This document shows, piece by piece, positions 7,104 through 13,815 of a stretch of DNA of 42,103 bases (the stretch's first letter is position 1; every line of letters starts with the position of its first letter). Under the pieces are notes generated by a model that saw only the letters and a program-made list of their open reading frames with translations, searched no databases and was not told the origin of the DNA. Made by a program: the position numbers and the translations under genes. The stretch is from positions 1-42,103 of IMG/VR virus record IMGVR_UViG_3300001533_001301; one strand, given 5' to 3'. This DNA is from a virus.

Positions 7104-8249
7104 ATGTGTCCAGCAAAATTAACGCTCGAAGAAAAAATAAAAAGGCTTCTTTCAGAGGAATTTTCAGTAACAAGGCTTAACAGATTTAAGCTGTGCCCTG
7201 CGTTGTTTGCATATACGTATCTTGACAAAATGCCTTTGCCTCAAAGCAAACTGTGGGGTTATGGCAGGTCTGTTCATAAGCACCTTGCGGATATGACCAA
7301 AAGATTTTTTCCGACAGAGAGGCCAGGGGATTACCAGTTGCCTGACTTTTCAGACATTGCAAGTTTCGTTGAGGCACTAAACGACCCTGAAATTGATTAT
7401 GAAAAAGAAGTCCGTCAGTTTGTTAAGGTGGCAGAAAACTTATCCGACAAAATAGAAGTTATGCCCGAAAAAACTATTGTTTTTGACATAGCTGACGTAA
7501 AAATGAAGGCTATTATTGACTGTGTATATACGACGCAAGACGGAAGTGTTGTTGTTCTTGATTATAAGACTTCGTTCACAACGCTTACGGATGAGGAACT
7601 TGCCGAGGATTTTCAGTTAAGCGTATATGCTTACGCAGTCAAAAAGGCTATTTATCCCAGCGTCGCAGACTTAAAGCTTAAGGTCGGTCACTGGAACTGG
7701 AAATATGGATATTACAGGCTCGTTGACTGGAAAGATTGGGGTGTTGAAGCGGAAATAAAATCCATTATCGAAAAGATAAAAAAAGAAAGTAATTTTCCGT
7801 GCACGGCAAACCAGTTTTATTGCAACGTTCACAGCTGCCCGATGTTTACAAAATGTAATCCTGCAATAATATCCGAGGAATACGGATATTGCAGGGACCT
7901 CCGCGACCACTGGCAGAGCAAAATGAGCACAAAAAAACCTGAACTGTTTGAGCATTTCAACATGCTTGGAACAGACAAAATAGAAATGAAAGACTATAAA
8001 TATTCCATTGCTTACGAAAGCGTCAGGCAGATAAATAAAGACGTGCTTGTGGCTAAACTGCTTGCAAAATTCAAAAACGGCGATATAACAGCAGACGAAT
8101 ATCTTGCGTGCTTTGACTTCAACATCGGAGAGTTAAAAAAGGCTGGATTTTCTTTTCCGAAAAAGAACGGCGAGCTTCCAGAAGGCACAGAAGAAATACC
8201 CGTTACGGAAGTGCACACAAGACCAAAGCTGTTTGCTCGTAAAAAATGA
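7104..8249 (+). CDS. PD-(D/E)XK nuclease, RecB/Cas4-like, possible Fe-S cluster
   Basis: A 381-residue protein. The nuclease core shows H58 (GRSVHKH), E122, D139 (IIDC), D153-x-K155 (VLDYKTS) and Q171-x3-Y175, the RecB-family active-site order. Cys31 (LCPALFAY) and a C-terminal C-x6-C-x4-C-x5-C cluster fit an iron-sulphur cluster of the Cas4/AddB type. Placed one base after the RecT-like gene, it is the likely 5'-3' exonuclease that makes single strands for annealing. Its stop overlaps the HNH start (ATGA). Confidence 0.85.
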   Translation: MCPAKLTLEEKIKRLLSEEFSVTRLNRFKLCPALFAYTYLDKMPLPQSKLWGYGRSVHKHLADMTKRFFPTERPGDYQLPDFSDIASFVEALNDPEIDYEKEVRQFVKVAENLSDKIEVMPEKTIVFDIADVKMKAIIDCVYTTQDGSVVVLDYKTSFTTLTDEELAEDFQLSVYAYAVKKAIYPSVADLKLKVGHWNWKYGYYRLVDWKDWGVEAEIKSIIEKIKKESNFPCTANQFYCNVHSCPMFTKCNPAIISEEYGYCRDLRDHWQSKMSTKKPELFEHFNMLGTDKIEMKDYKYSIAYESVRQINKDVLVAKLLAKFKNGDITADEYLACFDFNIGELKKAGFSFPKKNGELPEGTEEIPVTEVHTRPKLFARKK

Positions 8250-8488
8250 TACACAGGTGTGTTATTTGCGGCGCTCCCGCTTGTCCTTATCCTCATCATG
8301 TTACAACGAGAGGGGCTGGCGGGTCAGACCACGAAGACAACTTAATGGACTTGTGTTTGGAGCACCACCAGGAGTTTCACAGAGGGCGTTGTGCTTTCTG
8401 GAAAAAATACTGGCGGTTTAAAATAATGCGACGGTGGTTCTTTAAGGCAAGAAGACAAAGACGCAAAGAAAACAAAGGAGGTGTGTAA
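8246..8488 (+). CDS. HNH endonuclease-type small protein
   Basis: An 80-residue protein. Zinc-knuckle C5-x2-C8, then H17-H18, N32 and L-C37-x2-H40-H41 with H45, the layout of short phage HNH nucleases. The C-terminal 30 residues are very basic (many Arg/Lys/Trp) and should bind DNA. Overlaps the upstream nuclease gene by four bases, so they are probably translationally coupled. Role could be recombination-junction processing or packaging; not determined. Confidence 0.75.
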   Translation: MIHRCVICGAPACPYPHHVTTRGAGGSDHEDNLMDLCLEHHQEFHRGRCAFWKKYWRFKIMRRWFFKARRQRRKENKGGV

Positions 8489-8823
8489 TGCTTATCAGCA
8501 ACAGGGTTTTAAGGGACGCACAGACAACAGAGGAGGGAAAAGAAAACCTTGCCTTTATAAAAGGGCAGGAAGAAAATCTGAAAGTTGAATGCCTGTCTCT
8601 CATTGACAGCGGTGTTGTTTCGTTTGTCTGTTTCTGGAACGGGGAACCGCTTTTTAAAATAGCGGAGCTTATAGGCGCAGACAAATTAAGAGCGGAAGCA
8701 AAAATTATGAACAAGCAACCAGACCTTGAAAACTTCAAGCCCGCAGACGAAGACATTAAAAAAGCCGTTCTTGAGGTTATTCAAAAGGCACGCAATTCCA
8801 TTGATAAAATGGTGTTGCTATGA
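8488..8823 (+). CDS. hypothetical protein
   Basis: A 111-residue mixed alpha/beta protein, no family recognised. A hydrophobic strand segment (about 40-52, GVVSFVCFWNGEPLF) is followed by helices. AAAGGAGG precedes the start; the stop overlaps the next start (ATGA). Confidence 0.6.
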   Translation: MLISNRVLRDAQTTEEGKENLAFIKGQEENLKVECLSLIDSGVVSFVCFWNGEPLFKIAELIGADKLRAEAKIMNKQPDLENFKPADEDIKKAVLEVIQKARNSIDKMVLL

Positions 8824-9386
8824 GCCATGACGTTCACAGCAAAAGAATAATGTTCATTCTCGGCTGTATTTTTTTAACAATGCTCATTGTTCTTGTGTGG
8901 GCTTTAAGTGAAATATCAAACCTGCAGCTTGAAGCAAAGAAATACAAGTATGCGTTGAGGGATTACGCAATAGTAAACAAGGACTATGTAACCCTTAACG
9001 ATATCGAAGAAGAAATAGGCTGTATAAAAAAAGAATGCAGTAAGGCTTTTGTCCCGTATAAGCTTCTTTATGCTATGGGAGAATATGAAAAGGGAATGGG
9101 AACAAACTGGTGGGGTGTTCAAAGAATAGCGCTCGACATTCAAAAGCACACTCCCATTGATAAATGGCAGTTGCTTATGGCTATAAGGATAGTAAAACAA
9201 GAAATGAAAGCCTTTGCGCTTGATAATGGACATAAATACGACAGCGCAGAAATGCTTCTTGAGTATGTCAATGAATATAAAAAGAAATTCGTTGAATATT
9301 TACATAAGCGTTATTGTCCCAAGAACGAGCGTTGGGCAAAAGACGTTTATTGGCTATGGATAACACACGAAAGGAGGAACAAATAA
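8820..9386 (+). CDS. membrane-anchored protein, possible lysozyme-like domain
   Basis: A 188-residue protein with one N-terminal transmembrane helix (about 9-30) followed by a coiled-coil-like linker. The remaining domain (about 75-180) has the sequence order LLYAMGEYEKG, WWGV, DKWQLLMAIRIVKQEM, which loosely resembles lytic transglycosylase or lysozyme-fold proteins (Glu near a 'GV' strand). I cannot confirm this by eye. A periplasm-facing anchored protein is the safest reading. Coupled to both neighbours by overlaps. Confidence 0.6.
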   Translation: MSHDVHSKRIMFILGCIFLTMLIVLVWALSEISNLQLEAKKYKYALRDYAIVNKDYVTLNDIEEEIGCIKKECSKAFVPYKLLYAMGEYEKGMGTNWWGVQRIALDIQKHTPIDKWQLLMAIRIVKQEMKAFALDNGHKYDSAEMLLEYVNEYKKKFVEYLHKRYCPKNERWAKDVYWLWITHERRNK

Positions 9387-9598
9387 TGGAAAAAGAAGAC
9401 AAGCTTTTGAAATTCAAAGAAGTCGCAAAGCAAATGGGAATACACCCTGCGTATGTTGGAAAGTTTCTTGAAACACACGGCGTTCCTGTTCAGCGGCTCA
9501 AGACTTCACGGAAGTGGGTAAGGGTAAAGCAGTCTGACATTGACAAAGCAATGAAAACGGAGGTAAAAAGAAATGACAAAAAAACCATTAGTAATTGA
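9386..9598 (+). CDS. helix-turn-helix (excisionase/MerR-like) DNA-binding protein
   Basis: A 70-residue protein. The segment FKEVAKQMGIHPAYVGKFLE (9-28) fits a helix-turn-helix, followed by a wing-like RKWVRVKQSDIDKAM typical of excisionase or HTH_17 domains. The ATG at the preceding stop (TAATG) follows AAGGAGG; an earlier in-frame start lies inside the upstream gene and is not used. Likely a phage transcription or recombination regulator. Confidence 0.7.
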   Translation: MEKEDKLLKFKEVAKQMGIHPAYVGKFLETHGVPVQRLKTSRKWVRVKQSDIDKAMKTEVKRNDKKTISN

Positions 9599-9809
9599 CC
9601 TCGAAAAACCAAAACAATACGTTTACAGGGTTGAAATAACGCAACCAAGAGACAATGACGCAATGGCTAAAAAGTATTCCCTTGTGGTCGGTGGCTCAAC
9701 AGAGGAAATAATATCGGCAATAACGGAAGTATATGGGGAAGACTCGGTAATTGAAGCCCTTCATCGTTCAGCCATAGATGAAATTTTAATAACAGGAGGA
9801 ATAAAATGA
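9573..9809 (+). CDS. hypothetical small protein
   Basis: A 78-residue protein with a beta strand (YVYRVEITQP), a second strand (YSLVVGG) and a helix pattern. It overlaps the HTH gene by 26 bases and the GroES gene by 4, so its reading depends on coupling. No family recognised. Confidence 0.55.
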   Translation: MTKKPLVIDLEKPKQYVYRVEITQPRDNDAMAKKYSLVVGGSTEEIISAITEVYGEDSVIEALHRSAIDEILITGGIK

Positions 9810-10099
9810 AATTCAAAGCAAGAGGAGACAGGTTAATCGTAAAGTATCTTGACTTCAACAAAGACCAGGAAGTTGACAAAAAAAGCGGGATTATTCTTTT
9901 GAGTCAGGATGAAAAAAAAGCTCTCGTGCAAGCAAAAATTGAAGGGATAGGTGACGGTATTAAAGAGGACTTGAAAATTGGGATGACAATACTGGTCCCC
10001 AGATACGTCGGCCAGCGCATTGGCATGAAAGGGACCGAAGATTTCGAGCTTATTATTGTTGATGAAAGAGACGTTCTTGTTATTGTTGAGGAGGATTAA
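9806..10099 (+). CDS. GroES-like co-chaperonin (Cpn10)
   Basis: A 97-residue protein of the correct length for GroES. It shows the family order: RGDRLIVKYLD (6-16), SGIILLSQDEKK (the mobile-loop end), VQAKIEGIGDG, IGMTILVP, and a C-terminal strand ILIVDERDVLVIVEE-like end. The loop between residues 17 and 27 (NKDQEVDKKSG) would contact GroEL. Phage co-chaperonins such as T4 gp31 replace host GroES so that GroEL can fold the coat protein; I infer the same here. No GroEL gene is in the window. Confidence 0.85.
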   Translation: MKFKARGDRLIVKYLDFNKDQEVDKKSGIILLSQDEKKALVQAKIEGIGDGIKEDLKIGMTILVPRYVGQRIGMKGTEDFELIIVDERDVLVIVEED

Positions 10100-10101
10100 A
10101 A

Positions 10102-10752
10102 ATGAACTATACGGCTGAAACCATAGGTGGCTATCTCAAATGGTATGAAATACTCGGTGATATCGGGAACTGGATGAAGCTGGCTGAACTGCGCCCGCTT
10201 GATAACAACGTGCTTAAAGACCTGTCAAAGTTAAGCGAAACGTTGCGGGCGTTACAGCTTAAAAGACCATACAAGGCAAAACTTTCATCAGTAACAGAAA
10301 ATATGTTTTCCGTGGAACACTTGATAATGTTTGAAAAAGCAGGTTTCATTAACCTTGAAGTTGACGAAAAAAATGACGCTGTTGTTATTGCCCCACGGTT
10401 CCTTGACATTAAAAACAACGTTCGTGTAACCAAAAAAATTGTCAACATATCTCCTGCAGCGATAGAACTGTATAATCTTTTTTATGAAACACAAGGTAAG
10501 TATTTAAAAATGAGGCATAGGCGGAGCGACTGGCAAAAAGAGTTTCAGCAAATGCTTAAGAATGTTCCGTTTTCGCACATACAGGAAATAATCGTCAACC
10601 TCCCCAAAATGGATTTTTGGTATGACAAAGTGTTATCACCCAAGGGCTTAAGAAAACATTACAACCAGCTTGACAGGGAGTGGAATAAACTGCAAAAAAA
10701 CAAAAAAGACATAAAGCCAAAATACACAAACGTTAAACTTGACACGATGTGA
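10102..10752 (+). CDS. candidate replication initiator / helicase-loader partner
   Basis: A 216-residue protein. A segment near 70-105 (VEHLIMFEKAGFINLEVDEKNDAVVIAPRF) looks like a winged helix: helix, then two strands. The C-terminal third is basic. It immediately precedes the DnaC-like loader gene, a position usually held by phage replication initiators of the O/DnaD type. I do not recognise it by sequence; the role is from context. Confidence 0.5.
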   Translation: MNYTAETIGGYLKWYEILGDIGNWMKLAELRPLDNNVLKDLSKLSETLRALQLKRPYKAKLSSVTENMFSVEHLIMFEKAGFINLEVDEKNDAVVIAPRFLDIKNNVRVTKKIVNISPAAIELYNLFYETQGKYLKMRHRRSDWQKEFQQMLKNVPFSHIQEIIVNLPKMDFWYDKVLSPKGLRKHYNQLDREWNKLQKNKKDIKPKYTNVKLDTM

Positions 10753-10760
10753 GGTGTGCA

Positions 10761-11321
10761 ATGGAACCCATAAAAATCATTGAGGATTTTGAAACAACGC
10801 CATACAGAAAAGACATGACTCTTGACAGCTTTAAAGCACGGTCAAACAAACAAAAAGACATACTTGACAGAATTAAAAAGAACTTAAAGGACTGGTATGT
10901 TTTTTTTGGCAACGTCGGAACAGGAAAAACGCATCTTGCGACGGCTATTGTGCGAAGCGCCTGGGAAAAGGGCGAAAGAAGCCAGGAAATCGTTAAGTTC
11001 CGAAACATTTGTGCACAGGTAAGGGCCGACTTTTCCCAAGAAACAAAAGTTGTAAACTATTATTCATCGTTTGACATACTCGTCCTTGAAGAAATAGGAC
11101 GTGGTTATAACTCTGGGTTCGAGTCGTCAATATTGTTTGAAATACTTGACAACAGATATGAGAACAAAAAGCAGACCATATTGACAACGAATATGTCTAT
11201 GGGTGAGCTTGTTAATTTTATTGAAAAAGCGACCCTTGACAGGCTTAAGGAGCGTGCGACGTTCATTCACTTTGACTGGGAAAGCCACAGGGAGGTCAAG
11301 GGCAATGAAAAAAACAGTTGA
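10761..11321 (+). CDS. DnaC-like AAA+ helicase loader
   Basis: A 186-residue ATPase. Walker A is GNVGTGKT (50-57), Walker B region ILVLEEIG (106-113), sensor-1 TTN (142-144), and a basic arginine-finger region DRLKERATF (160-168), all as in DnaC/DnaI/IstB ATPases. The usual Walker B Asp is Glu110 here (EE in place of DE), an unusual but acidic substitution. It should load the host replicative helicase at the phage origin. ATG is preferred over GTG at the previous stop because GAGGTG precedes it. Confidence 0.82.
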   Translation: MEPIKIIEDFETTPYRKDMTLDSFKARSNKQKDILDRIKKNLKDWYVFFGNVGTGKTHLATAIVRSAWEKGERSQEIVKFRNICAQVRADFSQETKVVNYYSSFDILVLEEIGRGYNSGFESSILFEILDNRYENKKQTILTTNMSMGELVNFIEKATLDRLKERATFIHFDWESHREVKGNEKNS

Positions 11322-11487
11322 CGCACGCATTGAGCTGTTAAGAAAAAATAAAAAGATATATGCCTATGCCATTATTCAGGCAGAAGACATCAGCGATGAA
11401 CTGTTCGGGTCGTGGGACGCAAACATAATTGAAATAAAAAAGCACGGCAGTAAAAACAGAAGGTGGTTTAAAAATGAAAAACTTTAA
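11305..11487 (+). CDS. hypothetical small basic protein
   Basis: A 60-residue protein, basic, with a helix then strand pattern. The start overlaps the helicase-loader gene by 17 bases, with GGAGG placed inside that gene, so it is coupled. No family recognised. Confidence 0.5.
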   Translation: MKKTVDARIELLRKNKKIYAYAIIQAEDISDELFGSWDANIIEIKKHGSKNRRWFKNEKL

Positions 11488-11713
11488 ACCAATGGGAAAA
11501 TTAAAAAATAAAAAGGGTATTAAGAAAATCGTAAGGATTTGTTATGACGATGTAATAGCAACGCTCAAAGAAAGGCTTATTCATCACAAAAGAGAACTCC
11601 ACGAGGCACACCTTAAAGGAGAATACGAAAAGGCGACGTTTCATTCTTTGCGGGCAAGAGAGTTTAAATCTGCCATTGGGGTTCTTGCCGAAAGACAAAG
11701 AGCTCAATATTAA
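11474..11713 (+). CDS. hypothetical small basic helical protein
   Basis: A 79-residue protein. Basic first 20 residues, then two amphipathic helices (about 25-45 and 48-75) in a hairpin-like arrangement. Overlaps the previous gene by 14 bases. Possibly a small DNA-binding or regulatory protein; no family recognised. Confidence 0.55.
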   Translation: MKNFKPMGKLKNKKGIKKIVRICYDDVIATLKERLIHHKRELHEAHLKGEYEKATFHSLRAREFKSAIGVLAERQRAQY

Positions 11714-11730
11714 CGAAAGGAGGTGTAAAA

Positions 11731-12075
11731 ATGAAGGCAGAAACAGCAAGGGCATTACAGGCAATAGCTCAAAAAGTGGCAACGCTATATGGCAACCAAG
11801 ACAGAGAAAAAAATTACCACAAGGAAACATTCACTCTTGTGAAAATAAAGCCCCTGTCAGAACTTACGGCTCTCGGTATTTACATAAAAGATGTTACCAA
11901 CAAAGTTGCGTGCGTGTTCTTTTATTACATCGAGCCATACAAGGAATGGAGATACTTTATTCCAAAAGACAGCCACCTGCTGGGAATGCTTGCGTTTCCT
12001 GATGAAAAAAAGAAAGCGGAAGAATGGAACTATGAAAAGAACTTTGACAATGAAAAGGGAGGAGAATACGAATGA
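11731..12075 (+). CDS. hypothetical protein upstream of GGCT-like gene
   Basis: A 114-residue protein, central part beta-rich (FTLVKIKPLSEL, CVFFYYIEPYKEW, YFIPKDS). AAAGGAGGTG precedes its ATG. Its stop overlaps the cyclotransferase-like start (ATGA), so the two are co-translated and may work together. No family recognised. Confidence 0.6.
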   Translation: MKAETARALQAIAQKVATLYGNQDREKNYHKETFTLVKIKPLSELTALGIYIKDVTNKVACVFFYYIEPYKEWRYFIPKDSHLLGMLAFPDEKKKAEEWNYEKNFDNEKGGEYE

Positions 12076-12449
12076 TATTGTTTGTTTACGGAACATTAAG
12101 ACAAGGTGGAAGCAACAACAAAAGTTTTTTAAGCAATTCAAAGTATCTCGGCAAAGACAAGGTAAAAGACTTTGCGCTTTATTCCATTTATGGCTTACCA
12201 GTTATTATGCCAAAAAAGGACTGGAGCGTTGTTGTTGAGGTTTATGAAATTAACACACAAACACTTGAAGAAATTGATAGACTGGAAGGGACACCTTTCT
12301 TTTACAAAAGAAAGGAGGTTACATCCGTCGCAGGAAAAACAGGTTTCATTTATTACCAGGAAAATTCTGGCAATGAACAGGTCGAGGGACGTGTTCCAAT
12401 GGAACACGGGGACTGGAAGAAGTGGAGCAATGGAATAAGATTTACCTAA
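12072..12449 (+). CDS. gamma-glutamylcyclotransferase-like protein (GGCT/AIG2 fold)
   Basis: A 125-residue protein. The family hallmark YGTLRQG lies at 6-12, followed by a GLPV strand, the VVVEVYEI strand and D69-R-L-E72-G (IDRLEGTPFFYKR), where Glu72 is the expected catalytic acid. The length is normal for a single-domain member. These enzymes release 5-oxoproline from gamma-glutamyl amines or isopeptide-like groups. In the same genome as an amidoligase and class II amidotransferases, it is the natural candidate for trimming a gamma-glutamyl adduct; that link is inference, and it is 6.5 kb from the amidoligase. Confidence 0.85.
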   Translation: MILFVYGTLRQGGSNNKSFLSNSKYLGKDKVKDFALYSIYGLPVIMPKKDWSVVVEVYEINTQTLEEIDRLEGTPFFYKRKEVTSVAGKTGFIYYQENSGNEQVEGRVPMEHGDWKKWSNGIRFT

Positions 12450-12466
12450 TAAAAGGAGGAATAAAA

Positions 12467-12658
12467 ATGGAAAAAGCATTACTGGTCGTTACACGCATTT
12501 TGATTAAAATGGTCGCACGGGAAAGGTCGTTTCTCGAATTGCAGGGCAGCGCCCCGCTTAACGATACTGCTAAAGAGGCCGTCGCAAAACAGCTGGCAGA
12601 AAGGAAAGAAGACATAGCGTTACTCGAAGAAGTTGAGGGAGACCTTAATAAGGGGTGA
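12467..12658 (+). CDS. hypothetical small helical protein
   Basis: A 63-residue protein with a two-helix pattern and an acidic C-terminus. AAAAGGAGG lies 7 nt before this ATG. No family recognised. Confidence 0.6.
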   Translation: MEKALLVVTRILIKMVARERSFLELQGSAPLNDTAKEAVAKQLAERKEDIALLEEVEGDLNKG

Positions 12659-12664
12659 TTTACC

Positions 12665-12925
12665 ATGCTTATTGAAATAAACCCTCACAGGACCCTTATT
12701 TACTCGTTTAAATACGGGCGTAATTTGGCGATAGCTGACCACATAGGAGGATACAGCCGAGAAATAAAAAGAGAGGCTATAAGTGGCTTCTCACACCTTG
12801 ACGACATTTTTACGGTTGAACTCCGTGGAAATAAAAAAAGATACTTTTGCGTTAAGGGAGCGTCGCAGCTTGTTCATTTCCTGGAACTGTGGTTAAAATC
12901 AGGTGAACATGTTACGACCAATTAA
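12665..12925 (+). CDS. hypothetical small protein, last rightward left-arm gene
   Basis: An 86-residue protein of mixed strands and one helix (ASQLVHFLELWLK near the end). GGGGTGAT is a weak ribosome binding site. Its last 14 bases overlap the end of the convergent endolysin gene; I see no terminator hairpin between the two arms. Confidence 0.6.
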   Translation: MLIEINPHRTLIYSFKYGRNLAIADHIGGYSREIKREAISGFSHLDDIFTVELRGNKKRYFCVKGASQLVHFLELWLKSGEHVTTN

Positions 12926-13514
12926 ACCATTTCAGAGCAATAAGATAGGTTGCGTAACAGCCATAAGCACCGCCAGTACTTTTGTAAAACGGTGAGCGCT
13001 TGTCGCCTATGTGGGGGGTATATTTGTAAAGAGAATACGTTATGCGGTTTCTCGGAATGACAACGTTCCGAGGAACCCATATATGTTTCTTTTTGTTTGC
13101 AAGCCAGACTTTCTCATGGTCAACCTTTAAAGGCTCATCCAGTATTGCTTTGTTAAAATGCGCCTGATAAGTAAGTATTCCGCCTTTTATCTGCGTCTCA
13201 AATCCAGCATATCCGTCAAGCGTTCCGCCGTCAGTCCAGCCGTTACCCATTGCCTTGTTTAATATTTTTTCTGTAACTTGCGACGGGTCTTTTGACACAA
13301 GCGTTTGTTCTCGTTCAAGGGCCAAAAGAACAATGCGTTGTGAAAAGTTTTTAGCTTTACATATATCGTTTATTATTTCGCCCACAGGTGTCTTTTTTAT
13401 TTTTATATCTTTAAGAGGTTTTTGTTTTATGGTAAGCCAACCCTGCGTGTTAAAAGCTGGGTCAAACTCAATATACTTATCATCGCTTAAAAGCTTATCC
13501 ACATTAAAAAACAT
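12912..13514 (-). CDS. predicted peptidoglycan hydrolase (endolysin)
   Basis: A 200-residue protein. The segment RIVLLALEREQTLV (60-73) followed by LNKAMGNGWTDGG (85-97), YAGFETQIKGG (102-112) and a C-terminal SLYKYTPHIGD...YGCYATYL matches a lysozyme-like family I know from bacterial secreted proteins, in which the Glu of the xEQ motif (Glu69) is catalytic. ATG with AGGAGG is preferred over an upstream in-frame start that would overlap the holin candidate. It is the last gene of the late operon, directly after a holin-like gene, which supports a lysis role. Confidence 0.75.
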   Translation of the reverse strand: MFFNVDKLLSDDKYIEFDPAFNTQGWLTIKQKPLKDIKIKKTPVGEIINDICKAKNFSQRIVLLALEREQTLVSKDPSQVTEKILNKAMGNGWTDGGTLDGYAGFETQIKGGILTYQAHFNKAILDEPLKVDHEKVWLANKKKHIWVPRNVVIPRNRITYSLYKYTPHIGDKRSPFYKSTGGAYGCYATYLIALKWFNWS

Positions 13515-13515
13515 A

Positions 13516-13803
13516 CTATCCTCCTTTTTGCAATACGTATAAAACCACCCCGACTCCAAGAGCAGACAAGACGCCGAGGACCTGAACGATACCCATTATG
13601 AGCAGCTGAAAAAACTTATCATTGACGTTTTTATTTGTTTCGTCTATTTTTGAGAACATTTTTTCATCAGTCGTCCTTAATTCCGCTATGTCATTATTGA
13701 TGTTTTTTATTCTGTCTATGACAAGACCTTGCGCGACACAGTTTTCAACCGCTTCTTTTGAAATTTTTTCAATGTGCCTTATGTCTCCATTCTCAAGTGT
13801 CAT
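13516..13803 (-). CDS. holin-like protein (coiled coil plus C-terminal membrane helix)
   Basis: A 95-residue protein. Residues about 10-65 form a predicted coiled coil; residues about 66-92 (LLIMGIVQVLGVLSALGVGVV) are one transmembrane helix. This is the layout of XhlA-type haemolysin/holin accessory proteins. Adjacent to the endolysin by one base, so I infer a lysis cassette. Direct sequence identity to a holin family is not certain. A second two-span candidate exists farther upstream. Confidence 0.6.
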   Translation of the reverse strand: MTLENGDIRHIEKISKEAVENCVAQGLVIDRIKNINNDIAELRTTDEKMFSKIDETNKNVNDKFFQLLIMGIVQVLGVLSALGVGVVLYVLQKGG

Positions 13804-13815
13804 TTCAACCTCCTG

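Noticed and set aside
12912-12925. Intrinsic terminator between the convergent arms
   Set aside because: The two genes overlap by 14 bases and I see no hairpin with U-tract on either side.
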